From positions 1-44,522 of the forward strand of contig JAZROZ010000029.1 of NCBI GenBank assembly GCA_045648985.1: a stretch of DNA of 44,522 nucleotides, read 5' to 3'. The first letter of the stretch is position 1; each line of letters opens with the position of its first letter. Below, one piece after another: positions 14,880-21,230 of the stretch. The position numbers were made by a program, and so were the translations under genes. The DNA is from SIG437 sp045648985. GTDB lineage: Bacteria; Bacillota; Clostridia; UBA1381; UBA9506. Below the pieces are notes generated by a model that saw only the letters and a list, made by a program, of their open reading frames with translations, did no database searches and was not told the DNA's origin.

Positions 14880-15713
14880 TTATTTTTCGTTACGTCTTTT
14901 AACAATGAACTTGTCGTTAAGATTCTTTTTCTTTCTTGTCTTAAGACCAAGAGCGGGTTTACCCCAAGGTGTTACAGGACCCGGACGACCGATAGGTGAT
15001 CTACCTTCACCACCACCGTGTGGATGGTCGCATGGGTTCATAACAGAACCTCTAACAGTCGGTCTTATACCCATGTGACGTTTTCTACCGGCTTTACCGA
15101 TAGAAATGTTTTCATGGTCAAGGTTACCAAGCTGACCGATTGTTGCCATACAGTTCATTCTGATATATCTAACTTCGCCGGAGGGAAGTCTTACCTGTGA
15201 ATACTTATCTTCTTTAGCCATGAGCTGAGCTGAGCCGCCTGCTGCACGAACGAGCTGACCGCCTCTGCCTGCCATAAGCTCAATGTTGTGGATAAGTGTA
15301 CCAACCGGAATATTCTTAATCTGCATTGCATTACCGGGTTTGATATCAGCGCCATCAGGATTTGTTTCTAAAACTGTTCCTTCTGTTACGCCGAGTGGAG
15401 CTAAGAAATATCTCTTTTCTCCATCTTCATACTGAACTAAAGCGATGTTAGCTGTTCTGTTCGGATCGTACTCGATACCGATTACAGTAGCACTGCCAAC
15501 TTTATCTCTTTTAAAATCTATTACTCTGTATTTTCTCTTATTTCCGCCGCCTCTGTGTCTTACAGTAATTCTGCCGTATGAGTTTCTGCCGGCTTTCTGA
15601 TTCATAGGTTCAAGCAAAGATCTTTCAGGCTCATGCTTTGTGATCTCGTCAAACGCTGACACTGTCATAAATCTTCTGGCGGGAGAAGTAGGATTGTACT
15701 TTTTAATTGCCAT
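14880..15713 (-). CDS. rplB: 50S ribosomal protein L2 (uL2)
   Basis: Core peptidyl-transferase-centre protein uL2, 277 aa from ATG 15713, the usual length. A GTG three codons upstream overlaps AAGGAG and is rejected. Motifs are MAIKKYNPTSPARRFMTVS, then GRNSYGRITVRHRGGGNKRK and, near the C-terminus, VMNPCDHPHGGGEGRSPIGR, which contains the conserved histidine loop. It lies between rplW and rpsS. Confidence 0.98.
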   Translation of the reverse strand: MAIKKYNPTSPARRFMTVSAFDEITKHEPERSLLEPMNQKAGRNSYGRITVRHRGGGNKRKYRVIDFKRDKVGSATVIGIEYDPNRTANIALVQYEDGEKRYFLAPLGVTEGTVLETNPDGADIKPGNAMQIKNIPVGTLIHNIELMAGRGGQLVRAAGGSAQLMAKEDKYSQVRLPSGEVRYIRMNCMATIGQLGNLDHENISIGKAGRKRHMGIRPTVRGSVMNPCDHPHGGGEGRSPIGRPGPVTPWGKPALGLKTRKKKNLNDKFIVKRRNEK

Positions 15714-15751
15714 CCTTTTCACTCCTTACAAATTATTTGTTCTTGCGTTTT

Positions 15752-16045
15752 TTACGCCATACCGTCAAAGAATTCGATTGTTTTACTGCCTTCTGCAAGC
15801 TTAACAACTGCTTTTTTCCAAGCAGGTCTTCTGCCTTCATTACGGCCCATTCTCTTGATTTTTCCGATCATGTTGATTGTTGTAACTTTTTCAACATCAA
15901 CACCAAAAATCTCTTCAACAGCTTTCTTTATTTCAATTTTGTTAGCGCTCTTAGCAACAACGAAGGTGTACTTCCTGTCTGCGATCTGCGCCATGCTCTG
16001 CTCTGAAATTATCGGTCTGATAATAATATCATGTGCACATGTCAT
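15752..16045 (-). CDS. rplW: 50S ribosomal protein L23 (uL23)
   Basis: Exit-port protein uL23, 97 aa, docking site for trigger factor and SRP in bacteria. It carries DIIIRPIISEQSMAQIADRK, then FVVAKSANKIEIKKAVEEIF and the C-terminal basic loop RMGRNEGRRPAWKKAVV. The ATG overlaps the rplD stop (TAATG), with GGAGGT upstream, so translation is coupled to rplD. Confidence 0.98.
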   Translation of the reverse strand: MTCAHDIIIRPIISEQSMAQIADRKYTFVVAKSANKIEIKKAVEEIFGVDVEKVTTINMIGKIKRMGRNEGRRPAWKKAVVKLAEGSKTIEFFDGMA

Positions 16046-16668
16046 TACGCATACACCTCCTCTAATTTTTCAACAGCACCCTTTGTCATGATGAGTTTGT
16101 CATATTTTAACATTTCATAAACGTTTAACTCACCAACGAAAGTTGTGCTTGCGCCTTCGATGTTCTTAACTGAACGATAAACGTTTTCGTCTTTTTCTGC
16201 AAGAACAACTAAAGCCTTTGTTTCAACTTTTAAGTCTTTAAGCATCTGAGCTGCTTTCTTTGTCTTGATTTCTTCAAAAGCGATAGTATCAAGTAACAAT
16301 AAATTGTTATCTGCTACCTTTGAAGAAAGTGCTGACTTCATAGCAAGAGCCTTAATCTTTCTGTTAACGCTCTTTTTATAAGTTCTCGGCTTCGGTGCGA
16401 AAACTACGCCGCCGCCTGTCCACTGTGGTGCTCTTGTTGAACCCTGTCTTGCACGACCTGTTCCTTTTTGTCTCCAAGGTTTGATTCCGCCTCCGCGAAC
16501 CTCAGCACGTGTGAGAGCACTCTGTGTTCCTTGTCTTTTATTTGCAAGATGACTTACAACTACTGTATGAATCGCTGACATACTCGGTTTGATACCGAAA
16601 ATCGCGTCATTTAACTCGTAATTTCCAAGTTCTTTGCCTTCCATATTAAATAAAACCACGTTAGGCAT
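16045..16668 (-). CDS. rplD: 50S ribosomal protein L4 (uL4)
   Basis: Exit-tunnel protein uL4, 207 aa. The extended loop contains WRQKGTGRARQGSTRAPQWT and GGGVVFAPKPRTYKKSVNRK, the region near macrolide-resistance positions, which looks typical. In E. coli L4 represses the S10 operon by attenuation and translational control; whether it does so here is not visible. AAAGGAGG precedes the ATG, and the stop overlaps the rplW start by one base. Confidence 0.99.
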   Translation of the reverse strand: MPNVVLFNMEGKELGNYELNDAIFGIKPSMSAIHTVVVSHLANKRQGTQSALTRAEVRGGGIKPWRQKGTGRARQGSTRAPQWTGGGVVFAPKPRTYKKSVNRKIKALAMKSALSSKVADNNLLLLDTIAFEEIKTKKAAQMLKDLKVETKALVVLAEKDENVYRSVKNIEGASTTFVGELNVYEMLKYDKLIMTKGAVEKLEEVYA

Positions 16669-16691
16669 TTAACTTCCTCCTTTCGCTTCTG

Positions 16692-17327
16692 TTATGCTTT
16701 AGCCTTAACAGAATTCTTAATTATAACTAATCCGCCCTTAGGACCTGGTATAGCGCCCTTTATGGCAATAATGTTCTTTTCTGCGTCAACTTTGATAATA
16801 TCAAGGTTCTGGATTGTAACTTTCTCAACACCTAAGTGTCCAGCAAGCTTCTTGCCCTTCATAACTCTTGATGGGCTTGAGCAAGCACCCATAGAACCAG
16901 GGCCTCTGTGATAGCCTGAACCGTGAGTCATAGGACCTCTGTGAGTTCCCCATCTCTTTATTGTGCCGGCATATCCTTTACCTTTGCTGATGCCTGTTAC
17001 GTCAACTGTTTCACCCTCAGCGAAAACATCAACCTTGATTTCGTCTCCTACGTTTAATTCAGCTGCATTTTCAAGCTTGAATTCGCGGAGATATTTCATA
17101 TAGCCTGTTCCGGCTTTTTTGAAGTGTCCCTGCATCGGCTTTGTTGTGTGCTTTTCTTTTTTATCGCCGAAGCCAACCTGAACAGCTTCATAACCGTCGT
17201 TATCGACAGTCTTTTTCTGAATTACTCTGCAAGGACCTGCTTCGACTACTGTAACGGGGATTAACGCACCGTTTTCGTCAAAAAGCTGAGTCATACCGAG
17301 CTTCTTGCCTAAAATTGCTTTCTTCAT
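16692..17327 (-). CDS. rplC: 50S ribosomal protein L3 (uL3)
   Basis: Early-assembly protein uL3, 211 aa. It starts MKKAILGKKLGMTQLFDENG and has the conserved loop FAEGETVDVTGISKGKGYAG and HRGPMTHGSGYHRGPGSMGA, which reaches the peptidyl-transferase centre. GGAGGT precedes the ATG. The 128-nt gap to rpsJ upstream is longer than neighbouring gaps and contains a short inverted repeat (GTTCG/CGAAC). Confidence 0.99.
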   Translation of the reverse strand: MKKAILGKKLGMTQLFDENGALIPVTVVEAGPCRVIQKKTVDNDGYEAVQVGFGDKKEKHTTKPMQGHFKKAGTGYMKYLREFKLENAAELNVGDEIKVDVFAEGETVDVTGISKGKGYAGTIKRWGTHRGPMTHGSGYHRGPGSMGACSSPSRVMKGKKLAGHLGVEKVTIQNLDIIKVDAEKNIIAIKGAIPGPKGGLVIIKNSVKAKA

Positions 17328-17455
17328 AAAGCACCTCCATTAAATTGTCTGGTATTTCTACCTGGTTATTGGTTCGCTTTAAACGAACATGACCGCCTGA
17401 ACTGTAAAAAGCTCACTGGCAGTGCCTTTGACAAGCCTTTATAAAAGCTTGCGAA

Positions 17456-17770
17456 TTAGTATTTCATCTCTATATCAACACCGGCAGGCAACTCTATTCG
17501 CATAAGCGCGTCCACCGTTTTTGATGTAGGCAACAAAATATCAATTAATCTTTTGTGTGTTCTCAGTTCAAACTGTTCTCTGGAATCCTTGTACTTGTGA
17601 ACAGCACGTAAAATTGTGATAACTTCTTTCTGAGTCGGGAGCGGAATAGGACCTGATACTTTTGCTCCTGTTCTCTTCGCTGTTTCAACGATTTTTTCTG
17701 CTGACTGATCTAAAAGTACATGATCATAAGCCTTAAGTCTGATTCTGATTTTCTGGCTAGCTTGTGCCAT
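17456..17770 (-). CDS. rpsJ: 30S ribosomal protein S10 (uS10, NusE)
   Basis: First gene of the S10-spc-alpha superoperon, 104 aa. S10 is also the antitermination factor NusE. The sequence KIRIRLKAYDHVLLDQSAEK and the signature SGPIPLPTQKEVITILRAVH are clear. AAGGAGG lies before the ATG. A leader of about 315 nt separates it from the predicted promoter at 18094-18122. Confidence 0.99.
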   Translation of the reverse strand: MAQASQKIRIRLKAYDHVLLDQSAEKIVETAKRTGAKVSGPIPLPTQKEVITILRAVHKYKDSREQFELRTHKRLIDILLPTSKTVDALMRIELPAGVDIEMKY

Positions 17771-18087
17771 TTTCTTTCCTCCTTGCTAATTTTGATTGTC
17801 TGTGATTTTACCCGTTTGGGTGATGGAAACGACAAGCAAATTCTTTACACGTTGCCGGGTGTTTCTTTCATATCCATAAATAAAACCCAAAAACCGCACT
17901 ACGATTCTGGGCTCGCGCATAAAGAATGCTTTACACAAACAAAAAATAGCATAGTTACACCAAGGCATATACTTTCTTTCCTTTATTTGCGTATGACTGT
18001 CGCCCGGTTTCTTGAATCGGACATTCTCCATGGAAAAACCCGCATTTTTGCGGCAACCTCCCACTTCCTCGTATGCCATGTCACAGC
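17771..18087 (-). promoter_or_regulatory. long 5' leader of the S10 superoperon
   Basis: About 315 nt between the predicted start point and rpsJ. A GC-rich hairpin (minus-strand CCGCA-A4-TGCGG, 18040-18053) is followed by G and T5 (18039-18034), an attenuator-like arrangement about 40 nt into the transcript. Other short inverted repeats lie nearer rpsJ. A 97-codon open frame covers part of it but resembles nothing known and is not called. An autogenous control leader is likely; the ligand (for example L4) is inference. Confidence 0.45.
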
Positions 18088-18093
18088 CTTTTT

Positions 18094-18122
18094 ATTTTAC
18101 CTTATTTCCACTTTAATTGCAA
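18094..18122 (-). promoter_or_regulatory. promoter of the S10-spc-alpha superoperon
   Basis: On the minus strand TTGCAA (18117-18122) and TAAAAT (18094-18099) are spaced by 17 bp, facing rpsJ. An AT-rich stretch upstream could serve as an UP element. No other promoter of this quality was seen between here and rplQ. Confidence 0.65.
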
Positions 18123-18262
18123 GTTTTTTTACAAAAAAATCTGAAATAATATTTAACAAACTTTTAGGTTTATTTGCGCATTTATTTATGCATATTTACT
18201 ATATATTGTTTTATCAACACAAGATGCTGTTCTTCTTTGATTATATATACCGATATATAGTA
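18123..18262. other. AT-rich spacer between HAD gene and S10 promoter
   Basis: No gene is visible, and no convincing terminator after the HAD phosphatase gene. Poly-A and poly-T tracts (around 18126-18147) and alternating AT-rich sequence dominate. Readthrough from the phosphatase gene into the S10 superoperon cannot be excluded. Confidence 0.4.
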
Positions 18263-19078
18263 TTATATAAACTTATTCTCAATAATTTCAACTAATTCTG
18301 CAATTACACCCTCGTTGTTTGTTGTTTTAATTGTATATGCTGCACATTCTTTAGCGTAAGGCGATGCATTTTCAACAGCAAAAGAATTAGGCATAGCAAG
18401 CAGCATTTCTGAATCGTTGTCATTATCGCCTATTACTATTGTTTTATTTTTATCGGTCTTTAGAATCTCTGAAAGCTTTTTTACTGCATTTCCTTTGTTT
18501 GCTGTTTTTTCTAAAACCTCATAATACGTCGGATAACTTCTTACAAGCTTATACTTTTCATTAAATGGAGTATTCTCCAAATCTTTTTGAATATCATCTG
18601 CTCCTTCTTTCTCTTCTGCTATGAGCAGCTTAATCCAGTTCTCTTCTATTTGTTTGTAGTTTTTTCTCACCACTTCAAACTTTTCATCGGTCATATGTTT
18701 TGTAGTAAACTCATTTTCCTTTATAAAGTATATTGCATTTTCGCACACCACTTCAACGCCACACCCCGGAAATTTAGTTGTCACATATTCAATTACTTCC
18801 CTTGATTCATGCCCTACGCAGTTTGTGTATAAATACTTCATCGCCGAATAATCAAAGATTCCTGCCCCGTTCTGACATACAACAGGTGCGTTGGGTTTCA
18901 GTGCATCAATATATAAATGCGCACCCTGAGGAGTTCTTCCTGTTGCCAATGTGAAAAGACCTCCCTCTGATTTAAAGTAATCTATTGCATCAAGGTTTGC
19001 TTGTGGTATTTTAAAATTATCATCGATTAAAGTTCCATCTATATCAGAACAAATCAAGAAACCTTCAAATTTTCCCAT
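18263..19078 (-). CDS. HAD-superfamily phosphatase, Cof type
   Basis: Probable cytosolic phosphatase of the Cof/YbiV class (type IIB HAD), 271 aa. Motif I is ICSDIDGTLIDDN (two aspartates near residue 11), motif II TLATGRTP, motif III a lysine in KGNAVKKL, and motif IV IGDNDNDSEML. The large cap sits between motifs II and III. Such enzymes hydrolyse sugar phosphates or flavin and pyridoxal phosphates; the substrate cannot be told from sequence. AAAGGGG precedes the ATG. The gene is monocistronic with its own promoter, divergent from tRNA-Met. Confidence 0.9.
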   Translation of the reverse strand: MGKFEGFLICSDIDGTLIDDNFKIPQANLDAIDYFKSEGGLFTLATGRTPQGAHLYIDALKPNAPVVCQNGAGIFDYSAMKYLYTNCVGHESREVIEYVTTKFPGCGVEVVCENAIYFIKENEFTTKHMTDEKFEVVRKNYKQIEENWIKLLIAEEKEGADDIQKDLENTPFNEKYKLVRSYPTYYEVLEKTANKGNAVKKLSEILKTDKNKTIVIGDNDNDSEMLLAMPNSFAVENASPYAKECAAYTIKTTNNEGVIAELVEIIENKFI

Positions 19079-19113
19079 TAATTAATTTCCCCTTTTATAA
19101 TTACTCCTCCAAT

Positions 19114-19142
19114 ATAATAACTCAAAGATATTTTAAAGTCAA
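19114..19142 (-). promoter_or_regulatory. promoter of the HAD phosphatase gene
   Basis: Minus-strand TTGACT (19137-19142) and TATTAT (19114-19119) with 17-bp spacing, about 30 bp before the start codon region. It is divergent from the tRNA-Met promoter 40 bp away. Confidence 0.6.
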
Positions 19143-19181
19143 CCTCTGTAACAGTACATTAAAAAATTTTTAAAAAAACTA

Positions 19182-19210
19182 TTGACAAAATGTAATTTAT
19201 ATAGTAGAAT
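19182..19210 (+). promoter_or_regulatory. promoter of tRNA-Met
   Basis: TTGACA (19182-19187), 17-bp spacer, TAGAAT (19205-19210). The expected start falls a few bases before the tRNA at 19224. Confidence 0.7.
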
Positions 19211-19223
19211 AATTAGGTGTTAT

Positions 19224-19300
19224 GGCGGCATGGCTCAGTTGGCTAGAGCAAACGGTTCATACCCGTTAGGTCGTTGGTTCAAGTCCAACTGCCGCTACCA
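19224..19300 (+). tRNA. elongator tRNA-Met (anticodon CAT)
   Basis: 77 nt with encoded CCA. Acceptor stem GGCGGCA pairs with TGCCGCT (G1-U72 wobble, as usual in Firmicutes elongator Met). The D arm is GCTC/GAGC; the anticodon stem AACGG/CCGTT holds loop TTCATAC; the T arm GTTGG/CCAAC has TTCAAGT. The G1-U72 pair and overall sequence match elongator methionine rather than initiator tRNA, whose 1-72 position is mispaired; tRNA-Ile with modified CAT is less likely. Confidence 0.93.
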
Positions 19301-19301
19301 G

Positions 19302-19333
19302 AAAAGCGTACTGAATTTTCAGTACGCTTTTTT
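19302..19333 (+). terminator. terminator of tRNA-Met
   Basis: Stem arms at 19302-19315 and 19318-19331 (AGCGTACTGA/TCAGTACGCT core) followed by a T-run. The same core sequence recurs at 44193-44227 beside the recombinase gene. Confidence 0.85.
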
Positions 19334-19383
19334 CATCGCAAAAATTAAATTATTAAAACTACCGCAGCCTTTTTACTTTTTTC

Positions 19384-19412
19384 TTGCAATTTTTTTCTTA
19401 TTGTGCTATACT
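19384..19412 (+). promoter_or_regulatory. promoter of element B
   Basis: TTGCAA (19384-19389), 17-bp spacer, TATACT (19407-19412). The closing stem of element B starts at 19417, so the RNA would begin at the stem, exactly as for element A. Confidence 0.7.
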
Positions 19413-19416
19413 AAAT

Positions 19417-19577
19417 CTGCAACACAACTTAATATTTGGACATACTATAAGAGAAGTATTTTTATTTTGGTAAAAATGCATTCTCTATTTTGGCTTTCTC
19501 TTATAGTTTGTCAAAGTTGTGTTGCAGCAGTTGGAGTTATGCATTTTTCGTGCGTAGCGCTAGCTGCGCACTTTTTT
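19417..19577 (+). ncRNA. structured RNA element B, homologue of element A
   Basis: The closing stem 19417-19430/19514-19527 is 14 bp. The second stem 19444-19455/19496-19507 is 12 bp, extended by GACA/TGTC across one mismatch. The apical hairpin 19456-19463/19472-19479 is followed by UUCUCU at 19481-19486. A terminator follows (19550-19558/19563-19571, T6). Segment 19551-19558 can instead pair with 19536-19543 over 8 bp, which excludes the terminator. The first 21 nt match element A at 18 positions, and all three differences lie in the closing stem with compensating changes opposite. The function is unknown; it may be a cis-acting switch for the 98-aa gene or a small RNA. Confidence 0.7.
19550..19577 (+). 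terminator. intrinsic terminator ending element B
   Basis: Nine-base-pair stem with one G-U pair, loop GCTA, then T6. It lies 7 nt before the ribosome-binding site of the next gene, so it can control that gene. Confidence 0.75.
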
Positions 19578-19598
19578 ATTTTAAGGAGCAATGAAAAT

Positions 19599-19895
19599 AT
19601 GAGCAAACCAGAAAATAAGATTATCAGAATAAAAATAGACAAGCACTTGCCGTGCACTCCCGATATTGAGATTCAGGATTTAGATACCGAGGTAATACTT
19701 GCTTCCGTAAAACCCGGTTCAGTTGCTGAAATAGAAACGGACAGAGATATTATGATCAGATTTATCGAAGTTTATAGTACATTGTTTGTTACCATTATAT
19801 CTCCAAATGGAACTTGTAATTACAGAGCAAGATGGGGTGATGGTACCTATCGTTCAGTAATTGTGGCATGCGATGAGGTAGATGAAATATTGTAA
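19599..19895 (+). CDS. 98-aa protein of unknown function downstream of element B
   Basis: The ATG at 19599 has AAGGAG 10 nt upstream; a nearer ATG at 19591 runs into TGA after three codons. The product has no signal peptide or membrane segment and is rich in beta-type residues (EVILASVKPGSVAEIETDRD, FVTIISPNGTCNYRARWGDG). It starts MSKPENKIIRIKIDKHLPC and ends VACDEVDEIL. I do not recognise a family. The frame is open upstream through the tRNA and element B, which is fortuitous. Its position directly after the attenuator-like element suggests regulated expression. It ends before the hairpin shared with tuf. Confidence 0.7.
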   Translation: MSKPENKIIRIKIDKHLPCTPDIEIQDLDTEVILASVKPGSVAEIETDRDIMIRFIEVYSTLFVTIISPNGTCNYRARWGDGTYRSVIVACDEVDEIL

Positions 19896-19917
19896 TTAAA
19901 CATACGTCTCTAATATG

Positions 19918-19951
19918 AAGAAAGCCTGTGCTAAATAGCACAGGCTTTCTT
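19918..19951. terminator. bidirectional terminator between the 98-aa gene and tuf
   Basis: A 15-bp stem (19918-19932/19937-19951) with AAAT loop, A-rich on one side and T-rich on the other. It is placed to stop both the plus-strand small gene and the minus-strand tuf transcript. Confidence 0.85.
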
Positions 19952-19981
19952 TATCGCAAATATTAAATTATACGACTATAA

Positions 19982-21178
19982 TTAGTTGATCTTAGATACA
20001 ACACCTGAACCAACTGTTCTACCGCCTTCACGAATAGCGAAACGGAGTCCTTCTTCGATAGCGATAGGAGTGATGAGTTCAACGTCCATAGAGATGTTGT
20101 CACCAGGCATACACATTTCTGTGCCAGCTGGGAGGCTGATAACACCTGTAACGTCTGTTGTTCTGAAATAGAACTGAGGTCTGTAGTTGTTGAAGAATGG
20201 AGTATGTCTACCACCTTCATCCTTTGTTAATACGTAAACCTCACCTGAGAATTTTGTGTGTGGGTTGATTGAACCCGGCTTAGCTAAAACCTGTCCTCTT
20301 TCGATTTCGTTCTTCTGAACACCACGAAGGAGTGCACCGATATTGTCACCAGCTTCAGCACTGTCAAGAAGCTTTCTGAACATTTCGATACCAGTTACAA
20401 CGATCTTTCTTGTTTCTTCAACAAGACCGATTAATTCAACTTCATCGTTTAAGTTAAGTGTACCTCTTTCAACTCTACCTGTAGCAACAGTACCACGACC
20501 TGTGATTGAGAATACGTCCTCGACAGGCATAAGGAACGGAAGGTCTGTTTTTCTTTCAGGTGTTGGGATGTAAGCGTCAACAGCATCCATGAGCTTTAAG
20601 ATTGACTCATAAGCTGGTAATGACGGATCATCGCCTGCTTCTAAAGCCTGGAGCGCTGAACCAACGATGATTGGTGTGTCATCGCCCGGGAATTCATATT
20701 CGTTAAGAAGTTCTCTAACTTCCATTTCAACGAGTTCTAAGAGTTCAGGATCGTCAACCTGGTCAGCTTTGTTCATGTAAACAACGATGTAAGGAACACC
20801 AACCTGTCTAGCAAGAAGGATGTGCTCTCTTGTCTGAGGCATTGGACCATCAGCTGCAGATACAACTAAGATTGCACCGTCCATCTGAGCAGCACCAGTG
20901 ATCATGTTCTTAACGTAGTCAGCGTGTCCTGGGCAGTCAACGTGAGCGTAGTGACGTGTGTCTGTTTCATACTCAACGTGAGCTGTAGAGATTGTAATAC
21001 CTCTTTCTCTTTCTTCAGGAGCACCGTCGATCTGATCGTATGCTTTGAATTCTGCTTTACCGCTTAATCCTAATGTTTTTGTAATAGCTGCTGTTAATGT
21101 TGTCTTACCATGGTCAACGTGTCCGATGGTACCAATATTAACGTGGGGTTTGTTTCTTTCAAATTTAGCCTTTGCCAT
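19982..21178 (-). CDS. tuf: elongation factor Tu
   Basis: Delivers aminoacyl-tRNA to the ribosome, 398 aa. The GTPase motifs are GHVDHGKTTL (P-loop), DCPGHADYVKNM and NKAD in the first ~200 residues. Domains 2 and 3 follow, with GRGTVATGRVERG and the C-terminal RFAIREGGRTVGSGVV. AGGAGG precedes the ATG. It is the last gene of the rpoB-to-tuf block, followed by a strong hairpin. Confidence 0.99.
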   Translation of the reverse strand: MAKAKFERNKPHVNIGTIGHVDHGKTTLTAAITKTLGLSGKAEFKAYDQIDGAPEERERGITISTAHVEYETDTRHYAHVDCPGHADYVKNMITGAAQMDGAILVVSAADGPMPQTREHILLARQVGVPYIVVYMNKADQVDDPELLELVEMEVRELLNEYEFPGDDTPIIVGSALQALEAGDDPSLPAYESILKLMDAVDAYIPTPERKTDLPFLMPVEDVFSITGRGTVATGRVERGTLNLNDEVELIGLVEETRKIVVTGIEMFRKLLDSAEAGDNIGALLRGVQKNEIERGQVLAKPGSINPHTKFSGEVYVLTKDEGGRHTPFFNNYRPQFYFRTTDVTGVISLPAGTEMCMPGDNISMDVELITPIAIEEGLRFAIREGGRTVGSGVVSKIN

Positions 21179-21230
21179 TTTTGTTTCCTCCTACTATTTT
21201 TAATTTTATATTTTTTAAATTTTGAAAAAA

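Noticed and set aside
15714..15722. GTG start for rplB
   Set aside because: The GTG overlaps the AAGGAG ribosome-binding site; the ATG at 15713 gives the family's usual start.
17786..18079. 97-codon open frame on the minus strand in the S10 leader
   Set aside because: It overlaps the predicted leader hairpin, lacks a good ribosome-binding site, has odd composition (clusters of aromatic and cysteine residues) and resembles no family; more likely structured leader RNA.
19182..19598. N-terminal extension of the 98-aa gene through tRNA-Met and element B
   Set aside because: It would translate a tRNA gene, two terminators and a promoter; the strong ribosome-binding site is at 19583-19588, before ATG 19599.
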